Source: Undaria pinnatifida (taxonomy: Eukaryota; Sar; Phaeophyceae; Laminariales; Alariaceae). Taken from it: DNA of 64,000 nt. The stretch covers positions 858,001 through 922,000 of the forward strand of contig JABAKD010000017.1 of the NCBI GenBank assembly GCA_012845835.1. The letters are read 5' to 3'. Positions 33,146 to 46,700 of the stretch are shown piece after piece. The notes under the pieces were generated by a model that ran no database searches, had not been told where the DNA came from, and worked only from the letters and a program-made list of their open reading frames with translations. How positions within the stretch are numbered: position 1 is the first letter of the stretch; every line of letters starts with the position of its first letter. The position numbers were made by a program, and so were the translations under genes.

Positions 33146-34788
33146 AACACGACACTGCACGACCTGAGCGGGCAAGAAAACCACCCCACCAAAACGTACG
33201 GATAACCCGGGAAAAAAAAACACGCCATTCGGATCGCTGACAGGACACGACACGACCTACGTGAGAAAACACAAAACACGCGGCCAAGACCTGCTAAATT
33301 TCCTCGAAAGTAACACGGAGCAGACAAACAGAGGACAGCAGTTGCCCCGCCAATTTGCAAAACGAAATCGCGGCTGTAACACCATCCTGACACGAGTGGA
33401 CCCTAAAATCTTCCGCCAATCGCAGGCAAGGATACAACCATTTTTTTCCCTCACCCCCCCCCCAAAACAAGGCAAGGTGAAAAAAAATGCGTATCGCGAG
33501 TTGCGCCAGGTTAGCGCGAAAGGCGTGTGACCTGAATGCGACAATTTTCTCAGCTGACCGACCAAAAACACGAGGCGAAAAGCGACAAAACCTAGGAAAA
33601 CCACGACCGGTCATGCGACTTTCAAGGGCAAAGTAGCCAACCATGAAAAGGCAAGTTCTTTACCCTACCATCACAAAAAACAAGGCCAGGTAAAAGCAAT
33701 ACCGTCAACTGGGCCAGGTAAACCTTTTCTGGGCTTTAGAGGCACAAATTGACGGGAAGTAAACTGACGGTCGCAGCATCCGTCACACGAAGCCACCCGC
33801 GCTGCTGGATAAACTAGGTGTCAACGAGTTTACGGTCGAACCCCGATGCAAGCGTCTCTGAGGCACACGCGTACAGTTTGCACTGTTGGCGTGTGCTGCA
33901 TGCTCGACGATGATAAGCACCCGTTTTATAGTTTGTTGTGTTTTGCTGTACATGGGCTCCAAAAACCTTAGCGGGAAATGCAGGCAACCTTACTGCGACA
34001 ATTTCATTCCCGCCCAGCCAAAACGAGATGCGTAGGGCTAAATTATACGACCTGTCGTTCCAGTTTCACGCATAAAGCAGGCAGTCACAAGGCGGCCATG
34101 TTTCCCCCCACCGGATAAGAGAAACATGTACCACTAGTCATGCCAAATTAAACGACAAAAACAACGAAAAACGCAACATGATAATCTAATCGACCATCAA
34201 CACCCGCGGTAAGATTTTAAATATTCGACCGGTCGCGGTAGGTTAACCGACAAAGCGGGCAGCCGTAAAACGACACCTTTCCCCCCACACCACCCTAATG
34301 GAAGTGCGATCATTAATTTCGGGCAAAAATATGACCGGCGACGCCAGATCGAAAGGATGAGTTTGGCAGTCATCAAGCAATATTTTCACCGCCGCCAAAG
34401 GCGAGACCAACAGCTAAAATATACGACCGCTCGCACCAGGTTTTAACGGGAACTCATCTACCATTAACAGGTATTTGTTCCCCCACCGTTCATACCCAGA
34501 TCAGGATAAGCTATGCCACCAGCTGCGCGAAATTAGACCGAATAAATTTGGCAAGCATAAAGCGGAACCTGCAGCCCACTACCCCTAACGAGGCACTCAA
34601 ACAAAGGCAAGGCTGCAAAACCGACGGTGCCAGCTTTAGCCGACAAGGTGGGCAACGCACACGTCAAGACTCAGTTGGTGCGAAGCGTCAAGGCTTGCGT
34701 TGAAACTCAACGAAGTGCCTGCCGTTGATAAAGCGGAAAATTTGCGCGTCGAAAACCTTTCCAAGGGGTGCCAAAGGCAGTACCCGAG
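33146..34788. repeat. degenerate long tandem repeat, about 180-200 bp units
   Basis: The phrases TATACGACC[T/G]G and AAAGC[A/G]GGCAG, then a TTTCCCCCCACC-like run, recur near 34030, 34210 and 34415. Spacing drifts between 182 and 203 bases. The right end (34700-34788) should include the 3' UTR of the MYB gene, which is read in the opposite direction. Confidence 0.5.
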
Positions 34789-37700
34789 TCAAAACTCAAA
34801 GGGATGCCTGCCATTGATGAATGCCCCCGTGCCAATCGGAGAGGCGTGGCCGAGGTTAAGGCTCATGACAACTTCCATCTCTTCGTCGGTCATCAGCGGC
34901 TGCACCAAAGAAATAGAGGGCGAAGGCGGGGGGAGGGGGGTCTGACTCTCGAAAAGCGAGGGAGATGGGAAAAAGAGGAAATGATATCAACAACGCAGTA
35001 CATGGCACCCATTAAGAAGCGGAAACACTGACACAGGCTGTTACCAGGTTTCTTATTTGTTTGGGAGAGGGGCGCAATCTACATTAACTTCAGTGTATGT
35101 CGGCTCGCAATGTTTCATTGTGTTCCTGCAAAGTCTCAGGCTAAATTTTATTGTTTTTTCGTTGTCTCTTATCAGGTACCCTGTACCGTGGACGGGATTG
35201 AATCAGCTCAGTGTTTTTGGTGCGTTTGCTCGGTGGTGCTTCACAACAATACAAAACTCGACCCACCTCCGAGCCGACCAAGAAGCCATCGACCAGGTTC
35301 GCGGAAGGAGATGCAAGCGCCCCCGTACCGCGTGGCGTTGAGATTCCGTGGCCGACACTGCCCACGCGTACCGCTGCCGCACCACCCATTCCCACGTTGC
35401 CAACGGCGGCAGCCCCCGCCAGCTGGTGACCACCGTCCTTGGTCATGGCGGGCGGCGCTCCCGCCATATCAAGGTGGATGTCGTGTGTCTTCGGAATGAT
35501 CTGGGGGTTGTGGATGGCGGGGGGGCTTACGACACGTTCATCCATTGCTCCCCATAGCCCCTGCCATCGGTGGGTGATTTTTGACAAAGGCAGGGACAAG
35601 CGAGAAGGGGGAAAGATAAGACGTCGTTAGCATGGGACATCAAGGATGAAATTGGTCTGATCGATTGGCTCTGATTTTCATAGACCATGGAGGTGTCCCA
35701 GTGGAAATACTCCCCCACACACCCGCGCGATCAACAGTTACCTACACTTGTTCTGGCGGGAAAAGTAGAGGCGTTTTTTTGTTTTTTAGCGCTGAGGGCA
35801 CATGCTACGGTAGAGAGGTTGCGCAATTTTATTTCTGAGGCTCCTGGCTTCAGGTGCCCCACACGTTTAGTAGTATTACTAGCAGTACTGCTATTAGTAG
35901 TATACCTCAGCCAAAACAACCATTTTGAGAAAAATCGAAAGACGCGTGCTACGATGGAGGTAGCAAATTTTGGGTGGTTTCGTTTTCTGGTTGACGAGGG
36001 TCCCCTTGTCGAAATACCGTTCTTGTTTCGACAACATTTTAGTTGTACTGTTTACCTGCTGCAGGGCATAGGTTTGGCCATCGGTTTTCACTCTCAATTT
36101 TTGCTCAAAAATGTGCGTTGGTGTTAGAAGAAAAAAAAAATGACCACCTCAAGCGAGGGGTAATATTGGGAAAAAATCGTTGCACCTCTGCCGTAGCATG
36201 TGTCTGAAAGCGCGCCCCAGCAGACAAGCCCACGGTCTATGTGTACAAAACATTTGTTTTTGTACTTTCTTATGTTGTTAAAACAGAACGGTATTCAGAA
36301 CGGTATTCAGAACGGTATTCCAACAAGTTTGGGTCAAGTAGCCTCATCGCACGCGGGGATAAAGTGCTACCTCTTCTATTGTTGCACGCGTGCTTGGCCG
36401 CTTGTCCTTCTTCGACGACCTGTTCTCCTTCTTTGGCTCTTTTGTCAAGCGGCGTCGGCAAAAGATTCGAATGCCTATTTCACGGTTGCAGCTTGGTACA
36501 GAATTGACCTGCAGGACCGACCCCTCAGGCGATGTTCTTCAGAGTTTCGACTACCCACTTCATTCACACGTGATTCGCTACCGACTACGGTAGTTATTCG
36601 TCGTGAAAATATGATTACTCGAAGATCTATTCAACAGTGTGGCTGCTACCGTAGCACCCATCGTAAGAATCCATGTACTGGGCTCACCCTTCCGTTGTTG
36701 TTGATTCCAGCTGTCGTCGCCGGTAGGCCGGACGCCTTAAGCCTGGGAGACCGCCTGGTGGGAAATGATGCCGCTAAGACCCCGGCGTCGAAGACAGCAT
36801 CATAATTTGCTGCTGCAGATCCCGCCACCCCTGTCGCTCCTGCGTCACCTCCAGCGCCACCACCTACACCAACACCGACACCACCGATACCGCTAACAAC
36901 GTTGACACCCACACCACCAACGTCTTCGCCACCAACACCACCAAGACCAGCACCAGCACCACCAGCACCACCAATATCACCACCAACACCACCAACACCA
37001 CCAACACCACCAACACCACCAACACCACCAACACCACCACCAGAAACACCAACAACGACATCACCGCTTTCGCCCACGCTGAAGCCGACCCCAGCCGAGT
37101 CATCCCCGTCTCGTAGTGAACCGCTGGCCTTTCCTCCACTCTGCTTAAACCGAGGCGATCTGCGGCATCGGGGAGATTCTCGGCCGGTGTCAATCGTTTC
37201 GCCCTTACGGCTTAGAGCGTAGTCGCCACCGTCGACACTCACACACATTCCCTCGATACCCGCGTTGCTGGTGTCCTCAGCAGCGATGCTTGCCGCGGAG
37301 GTGCCGTGGTTTGGGGTGTCCCCTCGTCCCCCGAACCCACCGCCGCCGCCGCCTTCGCTGCCGCCGCTGCCGCCGCCGGTTTGGGTGACCTCGCCAACGA
37401 CTCTACCAAAGCTTGCACCGTCTACGTTTGCGGGAGAAACGCGACCAAGGCGCGGCGAGCGCCTTCTAGGAGACGCAAGGCTACCACGAGCACCACCACC
37501 AACATCTACACCACCAATACCACCAACACCACTGCCAACAACACCAACACGGCCAGCGCCACCACCAACACCAACACCACAAGCGGTTGAAGAGGCTGAA
37601 CTGGAGCAGATGGAAGGCGATGGACTGCCAAATATTGAGGGTTTAAGTATCAAACCACCGCCGTGGAACGGGGCATAGCCTAGGTCCAACCCCAACCCGC

Positions 37701-40700
37701 CTGTCTGAGGAATAATTCCGAGTACCCCCGAAGACGCTGTGCGCAAACCGCTGCTTCCCGGCAAGATACGGGGGCCAAAGTCGACAACGGGGTCGGCAGC
37801 GGCGGAGACGCTAGGCTGCGACTCGCGAGCGGGAGACAGCCGCCGCTGCTTTTTCGGTGACTTTTGAAGAATGGTCTCCCCCCTCTTTCCCAAAGACCCT
37901 TTGCTCTTGTTCGACGCAGCGGCCGACCTCTTCTTCCTGGAACCAACGTGTCCACCACCGCTAACGCCACCGCCACCGTTACCGCTGCCGCCGCTCGCAG
38001 TCGTCGCCGTCGCTCGTGACGCGTCCATATTAGTCACACCCGGCGCGGGCGCGGAAGTAGGATACGGCTTGCGCAACGCCTGCGCTTGCGGCATGCCGGC
38101 AGACCTTGGGAGTACCCCGGGCCCGCGCGCGTCCGATTCGCTACCGCCGCTAACTATGGAGGCAATGCCTTCTGTGGCAGGTGCTGTCGTCTTCGAAACG
38201 CGCGCTGCAGCTGGCGTTGGGCTAAACGGTGCGGCGTCCCCAACGGGGAAGCCGCGGCTGCCAGGCCTGAAACCGTCGGCGCCGCCCGCAACGCAGTTGC
38301 CCAAGGACCCTCCCGCAAGGATTCCATCGGTGAAGAAGCCGCGGTGGAGGCGTGGGGAGCGTCGGCGCGTTCCGCCCCCGTCGCTGTCATTGATGCTGCC
38401 AATGCCGGCGAAGCATTCCGCGAAATTGTTGGCGTTGCCGTCAGCACCACCGACGTTGCCACCCTGTGCAGGAACGCCCGCTATTGCGCTAAACCCGCAG
38501 AACGGCGATGCTAAGGACATGCTCGTGTCGACGCCATCGTCGTCGCCGGCAGTAAGGCCGATCGCGCCGTCCTTGTCGAAGGAGGGGGCACCGCCATCAC
38601 CGCCATCACCTCCGCTCTGCACGTTTTCCGAAGCGACACTGCCGATACCGAACAAGTCTCCATTAATGATCGCGCTGTCGAAGTCGAATAGTTTCGGGTG
38701 CAGCCTAGGTGATCGGCGAAGCGGAGACGCGTTTCCATTGAATGGTGATAGCAGATTTGGGCTGGGGATGCTGCGAGCAGGGGATTCGTAGACGCGATGC
38801 AAAATACAGCGGGCAGCAGCGGAAAGAAAGCCAAAACGTCTCGTCAGTAACGAGGTACGTATTGATACCTAATTCTGCTCGTTATTTCTCGACACAGAGC
38901 GCAATTGAAACCCAACACTTTTTATATTGATACCAAATGTTGGACAATTTTTATCGAAACAACGCTCTGTTATGCTCAATGTTTTTAGATTTTTACAACG
39001 CCCAATCAAGCCAAAAATATTGAAGTGTGAAGCGAATTTACATTTTCCGCCGGAAACAAAAAAACAATGGTTACTCATTTCCGGCGCGCGCACGCGTGCC
39101 CCATTTTCCACGTCCCGTGTCCCACCTCGACTATCGCGTTTCCCAAAATGAACCAAATGCAACCACTTTGGGACGTACACACTCCAAAGCCCGATGACAG
39201 TATAGCAAATGTGTTGGATTTGGGTGGGCATGGAGTTTTCAGCTTCCCACAAACGCGATGGACCTCATACGTCACCTGCAGAGGAGTCGGCGCTTCGTCC
39301 CGCCACCCGACGCTTCGGTCGCTGTCCCGGCCATGTTGATGTTCGCATTGATGTCCGCATTGATGTTCATGTTCGCGCTGTCCCCGCACTTGTCCGCGAT
39401 CTCCACCGTCAGCTGAGGCCTGCCGCTAACCTGGTTGGGATCCTAACAGTGGTCCACCATGTTGAGTTGTCGGCGGCAAGAGAGCGAGAGAGCGAAGAGT
39501 GGGGACAACCATTTTAAGTCGTGGACGCTTCAGACCCTCGGCAGGCAGAAAATCAGCAAGAGAGTCAGCAAGAGAGGTCGAAGAGAGCGATAAAATCGTC
39601 TTTTTTTTGCCGCCATGACAGCGTCAATCCTGTGCCTGAAGAAGAGGAGCAAGCGAGCGAAAAAGATAAAAGAGAGAAACATGCTACCGCCAGGTGAGGC
39701 CGACCGATGGGGTGGCTGAGATCGTGAACGCATCGTGCGCGACAACACGACGGTTCGGTGCAACATCACAACGGTTCGGTTCGGTGCGGTGCGACAGCCC
39801 AGTCGTGAACACGTCAGTCCTCGACAAGAAAAGGCGAGTGAGGTCAAAGAGAGGGGCACACAGTATTTCCGTCAGTTGAGGCCTACCCCTGGGCTGGTTT
39901 GCGATCCCGAACGCGTGGGGAAAATACGGTCGAGCACGTCGACTTCGTGGGTGGAAAGCGACCGAGAAAGCAAACGGCGCGGTTCGGCTGGGATCGTGGC
40001 AGTTCAGTCATAAACGTGTCAGACCTCGGCAAGCAGAAACAAGCGAGACAGATGGAGAAGACGCGGGCCACGGTAGGGCTAGAATAGTACCTCATTTTTC
40101 CGAGGCCCCTCGCTTGAAGAGCTCTATATGCTATACTATAATATAATATACTAGATAGTAGTAATCTATATACTATAGTAGTCATCTACTCGGAGTATAT
40201 ACTATAGTAGTCATCTATATACTACGGTAGTCATCTATATACTATGGTAGTCATCTATATACTATAGTAGTCATCTATATACTATAGTAGTCATCTACTC
40301 CGGAGTATATACTATAGTAGTCTTCTATATACTATAGTAGTCATCTATATATACTATAGTAGTCGTATACATATATACTACAGTAGTCGTCTACATACAT
40401 ACCATAGTAGTCATCTATATATACTATAGTAGTCCTATATACTATATTAGTCATGTATATAGCACATATAGTATAGTAGTCATCCCACAATAGGAGTTGC
40501 ACTTCTGGGGCCAAGCGTTTCGGAGTTTCGGTCCGGTTGAGTTCCTCGAGTGTAGAGTATAATAATTGTTCAGGGTCAGCGCATAGACTGGTGATCGGGT
40601 TGCGCGAACGAGTGTCTTTGAAGTAATGATTCGGGTGATGTTGATGTTGATGTTGATGTTGATATTGATGTTGATGTTGATATTGATCTCCTCCTCATGT

Positions 40701-43700
40701 TAGGAGCTCAGAAAATTCTTAGAATCTGCTGCACCGCTAGCGTGGGATGACTTTTATCACCTCGGCCAAACACCCAAATGCGACACCCAGCGTAATGCCG
40801 AACCGGGTGAACTATCCCACGGGACCAATGATATACCAGGTAACTAATGATGGCAGGGATTTTTACGGATCGGGTCGCTTGTCGCGGGGCGAGTTGGGCC
40901 AGGTTGACCCGACCCGACCCGTGACAGTTTGATAAGCTCCTGACGCGACCCGACCCGACCCGTGATACTTCGAATATCTCCCGACACAACCCGACTCGAC
41001 CCGCGAGATAACCACGGGTCAGGTAATGAGCCGTGCAAAGCTCTGAAAAATGAATAGTTCCACTCCAGAGCTGTTGAAGCCTGTCTTGCATACACTGTTG
41101 ATTCTGGCGATGGCTCAATGTGAAAACAACAACAGCATGTCGCCGAAATATGTGTATCACCCTGGTAAGGCTGACGTCAGAACGATTTTTGGGGTGTTTA
41201 CTGCTTGAAAAGTTGTGTGGTATTTTTATTGCAGAAGTCACAGCAACAGGGCTAAGGCTATCGTAGTAAGCAACACTAAACTCCCCGTGTAATCCGACAC
41301 TACAGTATCCAACAGAGCACAGGTAGGGGGTTGCAGTTGTTGGATTAACTATTTGTGTGTGACCGGGTTAGCAAGAAACGTTGGTCGGATTTTGCGAGCG
41401 AAAGTCTTCGATTTCATGCTTCGGGCGATGTATTGACTTTGAAAGCATCCCACAGTGCTGTAACAACGGCCTATCCGCAATTCCTAGTCGGAAACTAGCC
41501 GACACACTCATAGTTGCCCTATTGAAAAACAAAAAAGACGAGGCAGGACAGAGCAGGTCGGGGCCAATAGCCGACGCACCTTGAAAGGGGCTGACGGCGT
41601 CATCCCCACGGAGAAAGCGGGAGCTGCTGTCGGCGTGCCGGTCTTCGTCATCTTGGTAGATTTGTTTGACGGCTGCAGTGGAATGAGTCGCGGCGGAGAA
41701 GCATCAAACGAAAAAAATCGTAATCTAGGATGAAATTGGGTACAGTGAACGACAGCGACTGGGCAAACCTTTAAATAATAAAATCGAGGAGGGAAATGTG
41801 ATACTTCCGGGGGCGTGTGGGGAGAGGGAGGCGGAGGCCGGGAGGGGGAGAGCATGCTCATTTGATAAAAAAATACCAGAAAAAAAAAAAGCGTGGCGAA
41901 GAGGATAAGAGGTATGCCTTCCATGTGACTCCGGATCAGAGTTACGAAAAAGGAGGGAGCTGGAGAAAAGAATGGAAGAAAAAAGATGGCATGCAAAAAA
42001 AGGAGATGGAGAAAACGTTCAAACAGAACACCGGGCGTGGATAGGATTGAAAAGAAAAAGAATAACAAGAATTGTAACACTGCGAGGACTAACGCCCGAA
42101 TATGTAAGGTGGACCATAACTGGAGCAAGCCTGGCGGAAGGCTATTTTCCCATGGCCGGGGGCTCTGTTATTGGGCGAGCTTACGCAAGCTCCACACTAC
42201 CCGGAGGGATGACTTTCCGGGCGGCTATCTCGACCACACTTGATCCCCAGGGCTCAAGTCGGGTCGACATACTCCCGCATCTGTATACAACGGCAGCTTG
42301 CGCTGCTGGGAATGTAACGGTGACCATCGATAGGGACGGCTCGCGCTGTCGTTCCCACGAGGGTTGAAGGATACGCCAGCCAGCGCTGGATTTCAAATTC
42401 AATCGAGGTAAAATGACACTCGACATGTATGAAAACACGTGGAAGTGTGGTGAGCTTGAGCTTTTTTTTTTCCCGCTATCCGCCGGAGGACTAGACAAAA
42501 ACGAAATTTAACACCCCTCACCGAACGGAACTCGTTTTTGGGGCGGCCAGGACCCGCTCCTCTGCCGCCACCGGTCGAGCCTTTCGGGACGTTGTTATTC
42601 GGGTAGGACGCACGAGTGGCTCCGTGCTTAGACTGTCGAACATCGGAGACCCCGCCGCCGCCACCGCCACCACCACCAACCCCACCAACACCAACAACAC
42701 CACCAACAACACCACCAACAACACCACCAACAACACCACCACTACCAACACCGCCAACACCACAACCAACGCCACCAATACCACCACTAGCACCATCACC
42801 ACCGCTACCTCCGCCAGCGCCACCACCACCGCCACCGTCACCGCCACCGGTACCGGTACCGTCGCCCCGAGAAAGGTTAGATGGACGCTTCCCGGTAACA
42901 ACAGCAGCGGCAGACGGGCACGAAAACTCTGATTTGACGCGTTTCGTTTTGGTGGCGGGGTGTATACGGCCGACCCTCTGACAGTGCAGCCCTCCAGTAG
43001 CCTCCAGGTTCTGTTTGAGCTTTTCTCTAAACGCCGCTCTTCCACTGCCACCGAGAAGAGGCGTTTTTGGCCAAGTGGGGGGGGGAGGGGGGAGGGGAAG
43101 GAGAGGGAGGGATGAGAGGGGGGGGGGGGGGAAGTGGGGGGGGGGAAGATAGGGGCAGGGAAGGGATGACGGGGAGGGGGAGAGATACCTGTGTTGCTTT
43201 GCCAACAAAGCAAAAAAATGCGGTAGAACCTATCACGCTAAATATATATTGACACCGGGGTGTTGTCAAAACCAGCCCCGCACAATTCCCTGCGGGTCAT
43301 TCAGCGCTCTGCGCTCTTTCGCTGGCATCCACCGAAGCCCCCAAATGGCATCCCACGCCCGAGAAAACTCAACCAAGTCGTTATATTTATGTAGTCTGAT
43401 CTGTTGTTAGCTTGTCCTGTGTCCTGCAACAATTGGAAAAATCCGGTGCGCCGCGGCCACATGGTGAACCCTGTGCACCGCCGCGACGCAAGTTCCAGCG
43501 ATTTCGCCGCCAGTTTAGGCAACTTTCACGGCCACTGCTGTCGCGGTGGTAAGGTTTAAGCAAATCGCCCAAGGTTCGCCTTGTTCTCGTGTATTCAGGC
43601 AAAGAAGGTATTTCGGGGTGGTGGACTTATGGGGTCGAGTTACAGACGCCGCAATCGGCTTGAAAAATGTGCCTCAAAAACAACGAAATGTGTACAAAAA

Positions 43701-46700
43701 CACCGCGTTGTAATGTAGTAGCGCTAGATCACAAAAACAACTTGTACGTACGGGTTGGGTTGCCCATCGGTACCACAGGGGAAAAGTATCTTGGCCACAG
43801 TATGAGGAAAGTTACCATCCAACCGCCTGGACCCCTTGTTTTCAAACTTCAGCGACGCTGTCGCGGTGCTGACAGGTCACCAAAACTGCTGCCGAATTGC
43901 CACACTGTACTGATGATATCGACTAATCCATCGTACCTGTAGGGTTGTGTACTTTTGGATCTGATGTGAGGCTGGAGTTAAGCTAAGGTAAAGCTGGGAA
44001 TTATCGTACAAAAATATTACGTTGTCGAGGTTGTTCCAGGTCTGAATTTCGGCATGGCTTGGCCCGCACAAAAAAACAAAAACGTGGGCAAAGCAACACA
44101 GGTGAAGGCAGCAGCGGTCACACAGCAGTGGTATTGGCGTTCGTCGAATTATGTACTACGATGTTGTACCTTCGGGGGGGGAGGGGGGAGGGGGGGGAGG
44201 GCATCGCTTCTTCGAAGAACAAAAAACGGCAATCTCTGCTTTCGCGTGGAGCATTTGGAACCGACGCGGGCTGCGATAGAGGCGCACCACGTTTTTCGAA
44301 CTGATTTTTGAGGACAATAAACCTGCTTTTATCGCGGACGATGGAAAATCCCTCGGCCTATGCCTATGTAGGCACACGACGAGAATCACCATGCCGAAAA
44401 AGAATATGAACTTCTTTGCTGCGATTGAGGGTTAAGAAGCCCCCGTCAGTCAGAAACCATTTCTGCCAAAAAGATGTATACCTTAATAGTCATTCAGAAA
44501 CCATTTTCGCGAAAAAAAATGTATGCCTTCATAGCTCTATATCGTAGCACGCGTGTTTCGTACAGGCGGTGTTGTTGTTCTTTTACAGAGCTGTGCCCAC
44601 CACAACATGTCGGCACTTAGAAGGTCTTTCGCAAAAAAGAAAAAAGAAAAAAAAAAATCGCTACGGCGGAGGGTGTGCACCAACCATTGTTGTTTTTGCC
44701 CTCCGAGGGTGTTGGCTTGACAAGCTGCTTTCTATGCCTACACTCGACGAAATTGGAAGTAAACTAGCACTGCAAAGCCGATGAACAACACCCATGGCCC
44801 AGGCACAAGAACAAAAAGCATGCTACAAAAAAAATAAAATAGTAGTTTTGGGTTACGATTGGCTAAGGAGCGCCCGTCATGCAGGGGGAAAAAAAAAAGG
44901 CCAAAAATGCTCACCTCTATCACACCACACGTCTATCGTTGCACAATGCCCGAGACAGCAGGAGGGAAGAAAGGTCAAAGGAAGTAAGGCCCAGGAAGCC
45001 GTATTGCACACTATGTCTAGAAAAATGGACGTATTTGCGTCCTATTAAGAGTGTTTTCCAGTTTGCGGCACACCGATACAGGAAAGCCTTGCGGTCCTTC
45101 GAGCCCCCCCTAGCAGCAAGCTACTTGGCCAGTAGCCATTGCGACCAAAGCTACGGTACCATAAGGGTTGTGTATGTTTTTTTTTGTTGTGTTTTTTTGG
45201 AGCGGGTCGGGGTCACTATGATAGCGCGAGCGATCCACCCCCCTGTTCTTTGCGGTCGTCGTCTAATAATAGTGCTGTTTTCAGTTTTCGATATGAATTC
45301 TTAATGGGACGGTTAGCTACCTAACGTCGTGTGGTCATTGAGGTACAGAGTCACTCGGGCGAGTATGACAGTACGATAGTGTGATATGATAGTATGATAT
45401 GATAGTACGATATGATAGTATGATATGATAGTATGATATGATAGTATGATATGATAGTGTCATATGATAGTATCATATGATAGTATGATATGATAGTATG
45501 ATATGATATTAATTATATGATATGATAGTATGATATGATAGTATGAGATGATAGTATGATATGATAGTATGATATGATAGTATGATATGATAGTATACAT
45601 GATAATATGATATGATAGTATGATATGATAGTACATGGTATGATGTGATAGAATGATATGATATTGATAGCATGATGTGATAGTATGATACGATAGTATG
45701 ATACGATAGTATGATACGATAGTATGATAAAGTAGTATGATATGATAGTATGATATGATAGTATGATAGTATGATACCTCAAACTAGGTAGTGAAAATTG
45801 GGGGTAGCCCCCTACCGAAGCCTTTGCCTTGCACCTTGTTCTGTCATCTTCCACGAGGGGAAATTCAACTGACAAGATGCAACAAATGTGTGTCCGGTGT
45901 TGCGCAAGAGGCAAGTCGTGCAAGGAAAGTTAATATATGGAAGTAGGTTTTAGGTATCATTTGGAAGTAGAGTTTTCTCTTCTTCCTGTCGGTCGGGTAC
46001 CATGTTCTTGGAGGGAGCGACGTTTTGAACCGGGCATTGTCGAAGGAAAAAGACAACAATTTCGCCAAAAACAATACCAACACATGCACATAACCGTACG
46101 TGCCAACGAAAAGAGAAATGATGGAAATTCCTGAACAGGACACAAGCGGCAACCGTTTGTTGGGTAGTTTTTGTTGTTGTTGAAGGTATGAATATTATAT
46201 GGTATTTGATGTATGCGTTCACCTTGCGAGTTCGATAGCGGTGACGGAACGGCTGTCAGCCGAGTCAACATCGGAGCTTGTCGACAGAGTAGCCGCGATC
46301 GCCTGCAGCGGGTTTCAATCAACAAGGTCAGGAAAGGCGACACAGCGGCGGGGGGAGGGGGGTCACGGCGGGGGGGGGGCAGGCGGGATCGGGGCGGAAA
46401 CGGGGGGATATTCAACATCTATCCCCTGAGGCTATAATTCTCGAATGGATTTTGGTGAGTGGTTGTTACATAGGAGGATAAGTGAGGTGGGCAGGGCGAG
46501 GGGCACGGGAGATTGTAGACGTTTTGCAGCGTGTTCAAGGGACCGTTCAAAATGTTCGTGTGGTTGCCTCACAATATTTCGCCAACTAACTGCCGCAGGC
46601 GCGACTATTCCTAGCCTCGACCGTTGGAGCGAAACGTTCAACAGACTCTATATTTTATTCTTGTGTGTGCGCTTTGGTCCCCGCATTTCATCCACTGCCG

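Noticed and set aside
37871-38791. 306-codon plus-strand Pro-rich ORF
   Set aside because: Antisense of MYB exon 10; it lacks splice context, and the minus strand fits the phase-consistent gene chain.
42616-42981. Plus-strand poly-Pro/Thr ORFs
   Set aside because: Shadow of the Gly-rich MYB exon 7.
43037-43044. Acceptor at 43037 for MYB exon 7
   Set aside because: It would allow exon 4 to join exon 7 directly, but it has a poorer context than 43045 and would leave the good exons 5 and 6 unused; not excluded as an alternative isoform.
46223-46302. Direct joining of MYB exon 4 to the 80-base exon 6
   Set aside because: That phase hits a TGA; the frame works only through exon 5 (47168-47077), which also fits by splice sites.
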